The notes under the pieces are model-generated. The model was not told the DNA's origin, searched no databases, and worked only from the letters and a program-made list of their open reading frames with translations. DNA of 64,000 nt from G965216695 sp965216695 (GTDB lineage Bacteria; Pseudomonadota; Gammaproteobacteria; Pseudomonadales; Azotimanducaceae): positions 124,001 through 188,000 of the forward strand of contig OZ244212.1 in NCBI GenBank assembly GCA_965216695.1. The letters run 5' to 3'. Numbering within the stretch: the first letter of the stretch is position 1; every line of letters begins with the position of its first letter. A program made the translations under genes and the position numbers. Shown in pieces: positions 8,580 to 16,925 of this stretch.

Positions 8580-9857
8580 TCAGGATTGACGATACGTCGT
8601 GAGAAAGCGCTCGAGCCGGGTGATTGCATCCACCAGCGTTTCTTCCCGGGGCAGAAACACGATCCGGAAGTGGTCGGGGTGCGGCCAATTGAATCCGGTG
8701 CCGTGCACCACGAGAATCTTCTCTTTGCGCAGCAAGTCGAGCACGAATCGCTCGTCGTCGTGGATGCCGAATCGCTTGGTATCAATACGTGGAAACAGAT
8801 ACAGCGCGCCGCGGGGCTTGAAACAGTTGATGCCGGGAATGTCGTTCAACATCCGCCATGCTGTGAGTCGCTGCTCGTACAGACGCCCGCCGGGTGCAAC
8901 GTATTCCATAATGCTTTGATAACCTCCCAGGGCCGTCTGTACGGCGTGCTGGGTCGGTACGTTTGCGCACAGGCGCAGTGACGCAAGCATGTTGAGCCCG
9001 TCGATGTAATCCCGCGCGCGATGCTTCGCACCGCTAACCAGAAGCCACCCGGTGCGGAAGCCGGCGACCCGATACGTCTTCGACAACCCGTTCAGCGTAA
9101 CCACCAACAGATCGTCGGCAAGGGTTGCAATGGACGTGAACTCCGTACCGTCATAGATGATTTTGTCGTAGATCTCATCGGCGAATACCACCAGATCGTG
9201 GCGCCGCGCGATGTCGAGGAGCACTTCGAGTTGCGCGCGATCGTAGACGGCACCGGTGGGGTTGTTCGGGTTGATGATCACCAGCGCACGGGTTCGGGCG
9301 GTGATCTTGGCTTCGATGTCGGCAGGATCCGGGCACCAGTCGGATTGCTCGTCACAGAGGTAATGCACGGGTTTGCCGCCGCAGAGCGTTACGGTAGCGG
9401 TCCAGAGCGGAAAATCGGGTGCCGGAATCAGCACTTCGTCCCCGGACTCGAGCAGCGCCTGTAACGCAATGCTGACGAGTTCGGAAACGCCATTACCGAT
9501 CCACACGTCCTCAATGTCCACCTGCGGAACGCCCTGCGCCTGGTAGTACTGCATTACCGCCTTGCGCGCGGAATAAATGCCTTTCGAGTCGCTGTAGCCG
9601 ACCGACGCCGGGAGATTATGGATTACGTCTCGAATGATCTCGTCGGGCGCTTCGAAGCCAAACGGTGCCGGATTGCCGATATTGAGCTTCAGAATGCGAT
9701 GGCCTTCCTCTTCCAGGCGATTCGCCTCGTCCAGGACCGGTCCACGGATGTCGTAGCACACGTCGTCCAGCTTGCTGGACTTGCGTACCTTACGCGCCGG
9801 CAGCGTCCGTCGCAGTGGGGCGACACGTAAAGGATCTGTCGAAGCTTGATCGGTCAT
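8580..9857 (-). CDS. alaA: Alanine-synthesising aminotransferase AlaA
   Basis: 425 residues. The segment KSSKLDDVCYDIRGPVLDEA matches the N-terminus of E. coli AlaA (YfbQ), so about 24 residues precede the conserved start. The PLP lysine sits in LNGLSKTYRVAGFRTGW, with NPNNPTGAVY and FADEIYDKIIYDG as the flanking fold-type I motifs. AlaA transfers the amino group of glutamate to pyruvate to make L-alanine. It stands alone on minus, divergent from msrB across 207 nt in which I see no clear operator. Confidence 0.92.
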   Translation of the reverse strand: MTDQASTDPLRVAPLRRTLPARKVRKSSKLDDVCYDIRGPVLDEANRLEEEGHRILKLNIGNPAPFGFEAPDEIIRDVIHNLPASVGYSDSKGIYSARKAVMQYYQAQGVPQVDIEDVWIGNGVSELVSIALQALLESGDEVLIPAPDFPLWTATVTLCGGKPVHYLCDEQSDWCPDPADIEAKITARTRALVIINPNNPTGAVYDRAQLEVLLDIARRHDLVVFADEIYDKIIYDGTEFTSIATLADDLLVVTLNGLSKTYRVAGFRTGWLLVSGAKHRARDYIDGLNMLASLRLCANVPTQHAVQTALGGYQSIMEYVAPGGRLYEQRLTAWRMLNDIPGINCFKPRGALYLFPRIDTKRFGIHDDERFVLDLLRKEKILVVHGTGFNWPHPDHFRIVFLPREETLVDAITRLERFLTTYRQS

Positions 9858-10064
9858 GTCGTTGAAACCGGGCAGAATTTTCAGATCGCCATACTATTGC
9901 GGAACCCCTCGCGTTGCCATCCGCCGAAGACGCGGTAGCGGGGTTTTCCGATGAACGGCCCGGCGGGCGGGTCGTGCGGCCGCACCCCACCGAAGCAAAG
10001 ACGCCACCCTGAAATGCACCGTCTGTTCGTGCGAGACTAACGCAATCGTCAGGCGGGGAGCGCA

Positions 10065-10457
10065 ATGGCGCTTGAACACACAACAGACTCAGGGGGACTC
10101 ACGCCGGAGGAGCGGCGGGTCATTCACGAGGGTGGCACCGAAGCGGCCTTTACCGGCGAGTACTGGGATACCAAGACGCCGGGAACGTATCGCTGCCGCA
10201 ACTGCCGAGCCACGCTGTTCGATTCCGATGCAAAATACGATTCGGGCACCGGATGGCCCAGTTTTTATGCCCCCGCGACAGCCGGTGCCGTAACCCGACG
10301 CAGCGATCCCCGCGCCGTTCTGCCGCGCACGGAAGTACTTTGTGCACAGTGCGATGCGCACCTCGGTCATGTGTTCGACGACGGTCCCGAACCCACCGGA
10401 GAACGATTCTGCATGAACTCTGCGGCATTGCGCCTGGAACCGCAGACCACCGACTGA
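10065..10457 (+). CDS. msrB: Peptide methionine-R-sulfoxide reductase MsrB
   Basis: 130 residues, a single-domain MsrB of normal length. Zinc-site CxxC pairs are Cys44/Cys47 (YRCRNC) and Cys93/Cys96 (LCAQC). The catalytic cysteine is Cys116 in GERFCMNSAAL. The segment YDSGTGWPSFYAP is the substrate-binding signature. It reduces the R-form of methionine sulfoxide in oxidised proteins. No signal peptide, so cytoplasmic. Convergent with the spermidine-synthase-like gene 14 nt downstream. Confidence 0.95.
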   Translation: MALEHTTDSGGLTPEERRVIHEGGTEAAFTGEYWDTKTPGTYRCRNCRATLFDSDAKYDSGTGWPSFYAPATAGAVTRRSDPRAVLPRTEVLCAQCDAHLGHVFDDGPEPTGERFCMNSAALRLEPQTTD

Positions 10458-10471
10458 CGCTCGGTCGACGG

Positions 10472-11368
10472 CTACTGCCGTCTGAGAATGTTTGCAGGAA
10501 CGTACTGGTCTGTGAGCGGGCGCGCGGTCACATCCCAGTCCGGTGTGATTTCGAATCGCTTCAGATAGCGGTGTACCGGTGCGTCGTACGGAGCAAGCAC
10601 CGGACGCCATTTCTCGGCCCGACGCTTGAGTTCCGCGTCGCCGGGTAGCGGGCCTTTCGTCGCAATGATCAGTCGATTTGCCGTGCTTGGGAGCCGGAAG
10701 TTGACGAACGTGCCGAACGCCCGCTGGTAGGTCACCGATTCGTGGTCGTAGAGTTTGCTGATCGAGAATGTGTTGGCCGCCAGAACGCCGCCGTCGGTAA
10801 GCAGCGCGCGATTCTCTTCCAGATACTCGAGCGTCATCAGATGTTCCGGAATATAGTCGCCGTTGAACGCATCGAGCACGATCAGGTCATATCTCGCGCC
10901 CTGGCGAACCGCCCGTTTGGTGAACACGCGTGCGTCCTGGATGATCGTTCGCCGACGAGGTGTTTCCGAGTAGCCAAAATATTCCTTAGCAACCCGCACC
11001 ACCGCCGCGTCGATCTCGACACTGTCGATCTGCGCCTCGGGCAACAGTTCAGACAGCGCCATCGGAAGCGTTCCACCTCCGAGACCCACGATCAGAATTC
11101 GGCGCGGGCTTTCGTGAAAGAGGAGCACCGCCATCATCATCTGCGTGTAGTCGAACACCATGCGTTTCGAGTTCCGCTGGTCGACACAGGATTGATTCCT
11201 GCGGGTGCCTTTCAACGTGAATTGCAAACAGACCCGGCGGCCCACCTTGGTGACAATGATCGACTGATACAGGGAGCGTTCTTCGTGAATAACCCGCGCG
11301 GACGCCAGTCCTGGCAATAGCAGCAGAACACCAAACGCGAGCGCGGTAACTAACCGGTAGGTGTACAT
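10472..11368 (-). CDS. Spermidine-synthase-like protein with signal-peptide-like N-terminus
   Basis: 298 residues from the ATG at 11368. This overlaps the stop of the membrane gene upstream (ATGA), which decides the start over a longer frame that is antisense-like. The Rossmann core is clear: ILIVGLGGGTLPMALSELL, VEIDAAVVRVAKEYFG, VFTKRAVRQGARYDLIVLDAFN. These are the nucleoside-binding motifs of spermidine synthase/SAM methyltransferases. The first 25 residues (RLVTALAFGVLLLLPGLASA) look like a cleavable signal or an anchor, unusual for a SAM-type enzyme. The pair with the upstream membrane protein resembles the fused membrane/spermidine-synthase family split in two. Aminopropyl transfer is not established. 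Confidence 0.82.
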   Translation of the reverse strand: MYTYRLVTALAFGVLLLLPGLASARVIHEERSLYQSIIVTKVGRRVCLQFTLKGTRRNQSCVDQRNSKRMVFDYTQMMMAVLLFHESPRRILIVGLGGGTLPMALSELLPEAQIDSVEIDAAVVRVAKEYFGYSETPRRRTIIQDARVFTKRAVRQGARYDLIVLDAFNGDYIPEHLMTLEYLEENRALLTDGGVLAANTFSISKLYDHESVTYQRAFGTFVNFRLPSTANRLIIATKGPLPGDAELKRRAEKWRPVLAPYDAPVHRYLKRFEITPDWDVTARPLTDQYVPANILRRQ

Positions 11369-11982
11369 CACGCGCTGGCCGTGCCTTCGCCGCGTACGAG
11401 CGCCTTGCCACCAACCACGGCCAGCAGGCCGCAGAGTAACAGCACCCCGCACAGCGCGACGATGATCGTGTCGATCGTGTACCACAGAACCAGATAGAAC
11501 GATGTGGCAAGCGTGCCCAGTGCAGAGCCGAGCGTGGACATGAAGTACAGACGACCGGCGACGTGGCCGCTTCGGTGGGTCGTGTCCACCAGCAGTCGCA
11601 CCGCGTAGGGAGAGATCATCCCAAGAAAGAACGTGGGTACTGAAAAAAGGGTTACGCACGCAACCAGCGAGCCAAACCGCGGATCCTCTATGCGATCGAA
11701 GACCCATTCCATCACCGTTGTCGCAGTAGCCAGCAACGGGGAAAGACACACGGCGGCGACGACGAAAATCAGGCCGAAGCGCTGCAAGGAGACGGCGCGC
11801 AACGTCAGCGCGCCACCGGCGAGGTAACCGAGCGACAACGCAAGCATGAATATCGTGATGATACTGCCCCACGTGTAAATCTCGGCGCCGAAGTAAGGGG
11901 CAAGGATGCGGCCGCCCAACAGTTCGAGTGACATCACGCAGAAACCGCCGACGAAGGCGAGGACGTACACCACAGCGCTCAC
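11368..11982 (-). CDS. Membrane half of split MFS/spermidine-synthase-like pair
   Basis: About 204 residues from a GTG at 11982. The reading frame runs on upstream to 12342, but that part is antisense to the rhodanese gene and is not membrane-like. About six transmembrane helices are visible. LELLGGRILAPYFGAEIYTWGSI is the signature of the N-terminal membrane domain of fused spermidine-synthase-like proteins, and PTFFLGMISPYAVRLL is a second typical segment. It precedes and overlaps by 3 nt the soluble spermidine-synthase-like gene, so the two are very likely co-translated partners. The start is uncertain by a few codons. Confidence 0.78.
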   Translation of the reverse strand: MSAVVYVLAFVGGFCVMSLELLGGRILAPYFGAEIYTWGSIITIFMLALSLGYLAGGALTLRAVSLQRFGLIFVVAAVCLSPLLATATTVMEWVFDRIEDPRFGSLVACVTLFSVPTFFLGMISPYAVRLLVDTTHRSGHVAGRLYFMSTLGSALGTLATSFYLVLWYTIDTIIVALCGVLLLCGLLAVVGGKALVRGEGTASA

Positions 11983-12043
11983 GGCAATTCGGCGGGTGTT
12001 CGCGGCGCTGGGCCGGTAAGAGAAATGCGCGAGATCAACAGCG

Positions 12044-12553
12044 TCAGCGCTTCTGGACCGTTTCGGTGGCTCCGCCTGCGTCCTGCCAGGCGCGGTAACC
12101 GCCTTCGATGTGACACACGCGAGGAAGTCCCATGCGCTGAACCGTCTGCGTCGCCAGCGCCGAACGCCAGCCGCTCTGGCAATAGAAAACGAAGCGCTTT
12201 CCGGAGCCGAAGACATCCTTGAAATAGGGGCTTTCCGGGTCCACCCAGAACTCGAGCATCCCTCTCGTGGCGTGAAACGCACCCGGAATCGTGCCTTCCC
12301 GCTGCAGCTCACGCACATCGCGCAAGTCGACGAACTGGGCATCGGGATCGTTCAACAGTGCGATCGCGTCAGCCGTGGGGACCGTTTCGATTTCCGCCAT
12401 GGCGGCATCAACCAGTTGACGGTGATTGGTGGTGAGCTTCAGTAGCGTGTCCTCGGGTTGTTGGACGGCAATCCTATCAACTCGCCGTCTGGGTGCAATA
12501 AATGACGCTCCGCGTCGTACGACCAATGCCGTCCGCTTACTAGCGACGCGCAA
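12044..12553 (-). CDS. Rhodanese-domain protein
   Basis: Open frame of 169 codons; the conserved domain begins around LVDAAMAEIETVPTADAIAL. The active-site loop is FVFYCQSGWRSALA with the persulfide-accepting Cys, preceded by FVDLRDVRELQREGTIPGAFH and followed by HIEGGYRAWQDAGG, a complete single-domain rhodanese of the GlpE/PspE type. The start is unresolved. A TTG opens the frame at 12553, the first ATG is at 12400 (118 residues), and no standard codon lies at the expected position between. A TATAAT on the minus strand at 12566-12561 would place transcription start close to 12553, arguing for a downstream start. Sulfur transfer is the family role; acceptor unknown. Confidence 0.85.
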   Translation of the reverse strand: MRVASKRTALVVRRGASFIAPRRRVDRIAVQQPEDTLLKLTTNHRQLVDAAMAEIETVPTADAIALLNDPDAQFVDLRDVRELQREGTIPGAFHATRGMLEFWVDPESPYFKDVFGSGKRFVFYCQSGWRSALATQTVQRMGLPRVCHIEGGYRAWQDAGGATETVQKR

Positions 12554-12651
12554 TAAAAATATTATATTTCAACACCTTACGATGTTTTTGTTATATGGCA
12601 CGGATCGTGAATCGAAGATTAACAACACGGACCACGGAAGGAGGAGATTCA

Positions 12652-12858
12652 ATGGATGCCCATCCGGATAAAGATCACAAATACCCCGGCCAATTCACGA
12701 CCACGCCCGACTTTCTTCACGTAGTGATCCCACACGAAGAGATCATGGAAGACATGATGACCCGGGGTGAACACGCCACGATGAGTGACGTGTGCCTTTC
12801 GGTGGTGATCGTCGCGGATGCCATCGCAACCGCTGCATACCTTACGGAACAGCTGTAA
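12652..12858 (+). CDS. Small protein of unknown function, 68 residues
   Basis: Starts at ATG 12652 behind a strong ribosome-binding site (AAGGAGGAG about 6 nt upstream), better than the in-frame upstream ATG at 12595. The protein begins with a polar part (MDAHPDKDHKYPGQF), continues through HVVIPHEEIMEDMMTRGEHATMSDVCLS, and ends with a moderately hydrophobic helix (VVIVADAIATAAYLTEQL). I do not recognise the family. It sits alone between the divergent rhodanese gene and the convergent enoyl-CoA hydratase gene. An AT-rich patch (about 12551-12600), unlike the surrounding DNA, precedes it and probably holds its promoter. The strong RBS argues that it is expressed. Confidence 0.65.
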   Translation: MDAHPDKDHKYPGQFTTTPDFLHVVIPHEEIMEDMMTRGEHATMSDVCLSVVIVADAIATAAYLTEQL

Positions 12859-12876
12859 ACCGATCGCAGCGGAACG

Positions 12877-13647
12877 CTAGCGCCCCTTCCAGTTGGGCGG
12901 GCGTTTCTCCGCGAAGGCCTTGGGACCCTCCACAAAGTCCTCGCTTTCCACCATAGCCTTCACCGAATCGTATCGGCCCTGCATCGATTCCTGCAGTGAG
13001 GCGTAGTCGAGACTCCTGTACACCACGTCCTTGCTCGCTCGGATCGACAGCGGCGCGCATTCGCAGATGCTGCGAGCCCAGCGTTGCGCGGCTTCGGGCA
13101 GCTCATCGTGCGGCACGACTTCGTTGACGAAGCCGAGTTCATAACCCTCCTGAGCCGACACATGGCGTCCTGTAAGGATCATTCCGAGCGCGCGCTTGGA
13201 TCCGATCTGACGCGGCAGACGATTGAGCCCACCCGCCAGCGCCGCTAGCCCCACCTTCGGTTCCGGCAACGCGAACAGGGCTTTCTCGGACGCAATGATC
13301 AGATCGCAAGCGAGCGCGATTTCGAATCCGCCCCCCATCGCAACGCCATTTACCGCGGCGATAACGGGTTTGGTGAGATCGAAGCGCGACGTGAGTCCGC
13401 CGAAACCGCGCGGGATCGGCGGTCGCTCGCCGCCTTCCGCTTGATAGCGCAAGTCGTTGCCCGCGGAGAAGCCGCGGCCCCGCCCGGTGATTATCGCAAC
13501 CCAGGCGTCATCGTCGGCAGCAAACGCATCGAAAACCTCCCCAAGTTCGATATTGGCAGGTGGGTGCAGTGCGTTGAGTCGATCGGGTCGCTCGATCGTG
13601 ACCGTCGTAATGTGGTTGGTCGTTTCGACACTGCAGAATTCCGGCAT
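12877..13647 (-). CDS. Enoyl-CoA hydratase/isomerase family protein
   Basis: 256 residues from ATG 13647, which has an AGGGGGAG ribosome-binding site; the frame extends to 13701 without support. It is a crotonase fold: the oxyanion-hole motifs are GRGRGFSAGNDLRY and NGVAMGGGFEIALACD. Both catalytic glutamates of true hydratases are present (GGGFE and ALPEPKVGL). It ends RPPNWKGR, typical of this group. The expected reaction is hydration of a trans-2-enoyl-CoA in fatty-acid or amino-acid breakdown. No other beta-oxidation gene is adjacent, so the pathway is open. Confidence 0.9.
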   Translation of the reverse strand: MPEFCSVETTNHITTVTIERPDRLNALHPPANIELGEVFDAFAADDDAWVAIITGRGRGFSAGNDLRYQAEGGERPPIPRGFGGLTSRFDLTKPVIAAVNGVAMGGGFEIALACDLIIASEKALFALPEPKVGLAALAGGLNRLPRQIGSKRALGMILTGRHVSAQEGYELGFVNEVVPHDELPEAAQRWARSICECAPLSIRASKDVVYRSLDYASLQESMQGRYDSVKAMVESEDFVEGPKAFAEKRPPNWKGR

Positions 13648-13716
13648 AACGTGACTCCCCCTGATGCGTCCGTTGTCTCTCGCGAAGCCGGACAATAACA
13701 CGGCTGCGCGATATTC

Positions 13717-14361
13717 CTACAGATGGTGTCGTTCGCTGAAGGCGCTGAGTGCAGGCGATGGATCCAACACGAGCCGGGTGATGCTGCAGTTTGAAAAGTG
13801 ATAGTCGACCCAACGACCGGGGTCGTCGTGCATGAGTGTGCCGAGCGCGACGGCCATTACCGCGCCATGGCTTACGAGCAGGATATTCTCGTCGCGATGT
13901 CGGGCGTTGAGTGTCATCAACGCGCGCATGATCCGTTCACTGACGCCGGCCAGACTTTCTCCCCCCGGCGGCGCGAATGCGTGATCGGCGCTGGCGCGAG
14001 CTATGAAGTCGTGGGTGGTGATCAGGTGATCGATTGTATGGTTCTCCCATTCACCGACCGCGTATTCGCTGAGCTCCGGTACCGGTGCAGGTTCCAGCGC
14101 CAGCCGATCGGCAATAGCCTGCGCCGTGCGTCGGCATCGCTGTAACGGTGAGCAGTAAAGCGCCGCAAAATCGACGCCGGTCCCATTCAGATGGTGCGCC
14201 GTCCGACGTGCCTGCCAGCGACCGAGCGGCGTCAGCCGGCTGTCCGTTGCGCCGTGCCATCGGAGGTCGCGATTGGCCGCGATTTCACCGTGGCGGATGA
14301 TCCAGAATTCGTTAGCCAATGACGCTTTCCCCGGTATCTGATCGGTGGTTCGGTAAGCCAA
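13717..14361 (-). CDS. Histidine phosphatase (phosphoglycerate-mutase-like)
   Basis: Up to 214 residues. The phosphohistidine motif is FWIIRHGEIAAN, with the second catalytic His in NILLVSHGAVMAVAL and the conserved Glu in GEWENH. YCSPLQRCRRTAQAI is the usual arginine-rich substrate helix. Starting at 14361 makes it overlap the symporter gene by 50 nt. A TTG at 14319, five nt upstream of the symporter stop, would give 200 residues beginning just before the catalytic motif and is equally plausible. Substrate unknown; members hydrolyse small phosphate esters. Confidence 0.87.
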   Translation of the reverse strand: MAYRTTDQIPGKASLANEFWIIRHGEIAANRDLRWHGATDSRLTPLGRWQARRTAHHLNGTGVDFAALYCSPLQRCRRTAQAIADRLALEPAPVPELSEYAVGEWENHTIDHLITTHDFIARASADHAFAPPGGESLAGVSERIMRALMTLNARHRDENILLVSHGAVMAVALGTLMHDDPGRWVDYHFSNCSITRLVLDPSPALSAFSERHHL

Positions 14362-15583
14362 GGCGCTCCGCCACTAGGGCGCCGACGAGATCGCCTTCCA
14401 CGTTGATTGCGGTGCGAAACGTATCCAACGGCCGTTCGATCAGCAGCAGCAAGCCGATCCCCTCGAGCGGGATTCCGACGGAAAGTAGCACAACCTGCAT
14501 GCCGGCCATCGATCCCGACGGCATACCCGGCGCACCCATAGACGACAGCATAGCGACAAAAAATACGACAGCCATGCCCGCTGGTTCGAGCGGAACGTTG
14601 AAGAGGTAGGCGAGGAACACCGCGGCAACGCCTTCGAACAGTGCGGTACCGTCCATGTTGATCGTCGCACCGAGCGGCAGCACAAAGTTCGCGACGGGCG
14701 GGCGTACGCGAAGTCGATCGGTAGCGGCACGCAGAGAGACGGGCAGTGCTGCCATGCTCGACGATGTCGTTGCCGCAACCAACATAGGTTGGGCCACGGC
14801 GCGGAATAGTTGTATGGGCGTTACGCCGGCAACGAACCACGCAATCGCGGGCAATATCACCAGCGCGTGAAACAGACTGCCGAGCAACACCACCAGCGCG
14901 AGCGACATCAGCTGAGTAACTACGGCGGTGTCCAGATCCGACGCCATTGAAAATATGATTGCCATAACGCCTGCAGGCAACAGCCAGATGATCCACGCGG
15001 TAAGCTTGTAGATTGCACCTGCGGCATCGTGGACCGCCGTAATCAGCGGGCTTCCGCTCGGAACCGCCGCAAGCCCCGCAAGTCCCAGTAGAAACGCGCT
15101 GATGACGATTCCGAGCATATTGGTATCAGCCAATGCACCAATCGGATTAGTCAAAGCCTGCTGGAGGAGCGCGTTCATGATGCTCAAGAATCCACCGGCA
15201 TCGGATTGAATCAGCGCGATGTCTCCTGTAACCGCAGTGTCGGGGATGATCGGCGGGTGTGCGGTCCATGGGTGCACAAAGAAGACAATCCCGAGGCCCA
15301 CCGCGGTCGCGATTCCTGTAGTGAGGACGTAGTATCCGACCGCGATGCTACCGAGGCGCCTTACTCCAGCGCTCTCGCGCAGACGCAGAATGCCTGACAG
15401 CAGCGACAGGAAGATCAGTGGACCAATGACCATCTTCAGACCGCCGAGAAACACCGTCTTTATCAGCTGCATCACCGCAATGAGCGTCTGGCTGTCACCC
15501 GCGATGGCCGCAAGTAACCAGCCAAAAAGGGCAGCGACCACGACGCTGACAGTGAACGCGATCGACATGGTGGCAGAATCCAA
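14312..15583 (-). CDS. Dicarboxylate/glutamate:cation symporter (DAACS family)
   Basis: 423 residues with eight or more hydrophobic segments. The family's re-entrant and TM7/TM8 signatures are visible: ATTSSSMAALPVSL (serine-rich hairpin 1), NFVLPLGATINMDGTALFEGVAAVF (the NMDGT motif binding cation and substrate), and GMPSGSMAGMQVVLLSVGIPLEGIGLLLLIERPLDTFRTAINVEGD (hairpin 2 and the TM8 aspartates/Asn). It imports acidic amino acids or C4-dicarboxylates with sodium or protons at the inner membrane. It overlaps the phosphatase gene downstream and is divergent from apbE (30 nt gap). GltP versus DctA-type specificity cannot be decided. Confidence 0.92.
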   Translation of the reverse strand: MDSATMSIAFTVSVVVAALFGWLLAAIAGDSQTLIAVMQLIKTVFLGGLKMVIGPLIFLSLLSGILRLRESAGVRRLGSIAVGYYVLTTGIATAVGLGIVFFVHPWTAHPPIIPDTAVTGDIALIQSDAGGFLSIMNALLQQALTNPIGALADTNMLGIVISAFLLGLAGLAAVPSGSPLITAVHDAAGAIYKLTAWIIWLLPAGVMAIIFSMASDLDTAVVTQLMSLALVVLLGSLFHALVILPAIAWFVAGVTPIQLFRAVAQPMLVAATTSSSMAALPVSLRAATDRLRVRPPVANFVLPLGATINMDGTALFEGVAAVFLAYLFNVPLEPAGMAVVFFVAMLSSMGAPGMPSGSMAGMQVVLLSVGIPLEGIGLLLLIERPLDTFRTAINVEGDLVGALVAERLGLPNHRSDTGESVIG

Positions 15584-15613
15584 TCCTGTGCTGGCGGGAT
15601 AAGGCGGCGGACG

Positions 15614-16657
15614 ATGGTAACAAAATGCGATCGCTGGTGGTGTTGCGCGGCCGCGTTGCTTCTGCTGTCTGTGAGTTGTGCGACGGAACGATCGGAATCG
15701 GTCGAGATCAGCGGCGCAACAATGGGAACGTACTACCGCGTGACGGCCCGGTGTGCAGACCTCGGATTAAACGCCGATGCGCTGGGACGAATCGTCGACG
15801 ATCGGCTTGCGCACGTGAATTCGGTTGCATCCCATTATGACCCAACAAGCGAACTCTCGTCGCTGAACGCGGGTGCCGTTGACGAGTGGATCGCGGTCTC
15901 AGCTCCGCTGCAGAAACTGCTTACCACGGCTCAGACGCTGCACCAGTTAACACGTGGCCGCTTCGACGTAACGGTTGCGCCGTTGGTAGACCTCTGGGGT
16001 TTCGGACCGGCAGAAACGTCATCGCCCCCTGATTCCGCGCAGATCGAACGAATCCTGCAACGGATTGGATCCACTCATCTCGAAGTCACCGACGGACAGG
16101 CGCGCAAGCACCGCGCGGTTCAGATCGATCTGTCTGCGCTGGCCAAAGGCTGGGGAGTCGATGTCGTGTCCAAGAAGCTTGATGAACTCGGCTGCGCGAA
16201 TCATCTCGTGGATATCGGTGGCGAGGTTCGCGCGCGCGGGGTCAACGCCGGGGGACTGCCGTGGCGCGTCGGCGTCGAAGCGCCCGGTCCGGGCGCACCG
16301 AAGGGGATGCGCGTGCTGTCGCTCGCAGATGCCGCGGTTGCAACATCCGGCGACTATCGCAACTTCCGCATCTACGGTGACCAGACACTCAGTCATTTCA
16401 TCGACCCCGCAACCGGTCGGCCCGTGCCGCGCGACGTGGCCTCGGTTTCGGTCGTGCACGAATCTGCCATGTGGGCGGACGGACTGGCGACGGCTCTCGC
16501 AGTGCTGGGCGCGGACGCGGCGATGGAGCTCGCCGAGCGTGAAGGTCTGCCTGTGCTACTCATCGTTCGGCGCGAACCCTCATCGAGCGCGGGTTTCGAG
16601 ACCGGCTTCGAGGAAAGGTATACTGCGTCCATGACGAACTATCTGGTTGCCCCATGA
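15614..16657 (+). CDS. apbE: FAD:protein FMN transferase ApbE (lipoprotein)
   Basis: 347 residues with a lipobox LSVSC near residue 22, as in other periplasmic ApbE proteins. Diagnostic motifs: EISGATMGTYYRVT at the mature N-terminus, DLSALAKGWGVDVV, LVDIGGEVRARG (flavin/Mg site), SHFIDPATGRP and MWADGLATAL. ApbE attaches FMN to threonines of NqrB/NqrC or RnfG/RnfD using FAD and Mg. It is followed in ATGA overlap by nqrM, the usual partner at nqr loci, but no nqrA-F genes are in this window. Confidence 0.94.
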   Translation: MVTKCDRWWCCAAALLLLSVSCATERSESVEISGATMGTYYRVTARCADLGLNADALGRIVDDRLAHVNSVASHYDPTSELSSLNAGAVDEWIAVSAPLQKLLTTAQTLHQLTRGRFDVTVAPLVDLWGFGPAETSSPPDSAQIERILQRIGSTHLEVTDGQARKHRAVQIDLSALAKGWGVDVVSKKLDELGCANHLVDIGGEVRARGVNAGGLPWRVGVEAPGPGAPKGMRVLSLADAAVATSGDYRNFRIYGDQTLSHFIDPATGRPVPRDVASVSVVHESAMWADGLATALAVLGADAAMELAEREGLPVLLIVRREPSSSAGFETGFEERYTASMTNYLVAP

Positions 16658-16884
16658 CCCTGACCATAGTGCTGGCGTTCGCCATCATGGTACTTATCTT
16701 CGCTGGTATGGCAGTTGGCGTAAGCGCTGGCCGAAAACCGATCACCGGTAGCTGTGGAGGTATGTCCGCCGTCGGGATCGATGCAGAATGCGAGATATGC
16801 GGAGGCAACCCCGCGCGCTGTTCGGCGGAGACCGACCTCGCCTCCGACGCCAGCCAGCGCGGTTCGTCCACCCAGTCTCGCTGA
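16654..16884 (+). CDS. nqrM: NqrM, Na+-NQR maturation protein
   Basis: 76 residues: one N-terminal transmembrane helix (LTIVLAFAIMVLIFAGMAVGV) and a four-cysteine cluster (Cys34 in GSCGG, Cys46 and Cys49 in CEIC, Cys56). This matches NqrM (DUF539), needed to install the iron centre between NqrD and NqrE. The start overlaps the apbE stop (ATGA), so the two are co-translated. The C-terminal serine/aspartate-rich tail is not conserved. Its presence implies a Na+-NQR complex encoded elsewhere in the genome. Confidence 0.93.
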   Translation: MTLTIVLAFAIMVLIFAGMAVGVSAGRKPITGSCGGMSAVGIDAECEICGGNPARCSAETDLASDASQRGSSTQSR

Positions 16885-16925
16885 GCCCACAGCAGCAACC
16901 ACACAGCAGGGAACCGCCGATTCCG

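Noticed and set aside
10472..11872. 466-codon reading of the spermidine-synthase-like gene
   Set aside because: The N-terminal 168 codons overlap the membrane-protein frame and are low quality; the ATGA overlap at 11368 is a better start.
11983..12342. Upstream extension of the membrane-half gene
   Set aside because: Antisense to the rhodanese gene and rich in Ser/Arg/Pro without membrane character.
12595..12651. Longer N-terminus (87 codons) for the small orphan protein
   Set aside because: The added residues (ARIVNRRLTTRTTEGGDS) would read through the strong ribosome-binding site; the ATG at 12652 is properly spaced from it.
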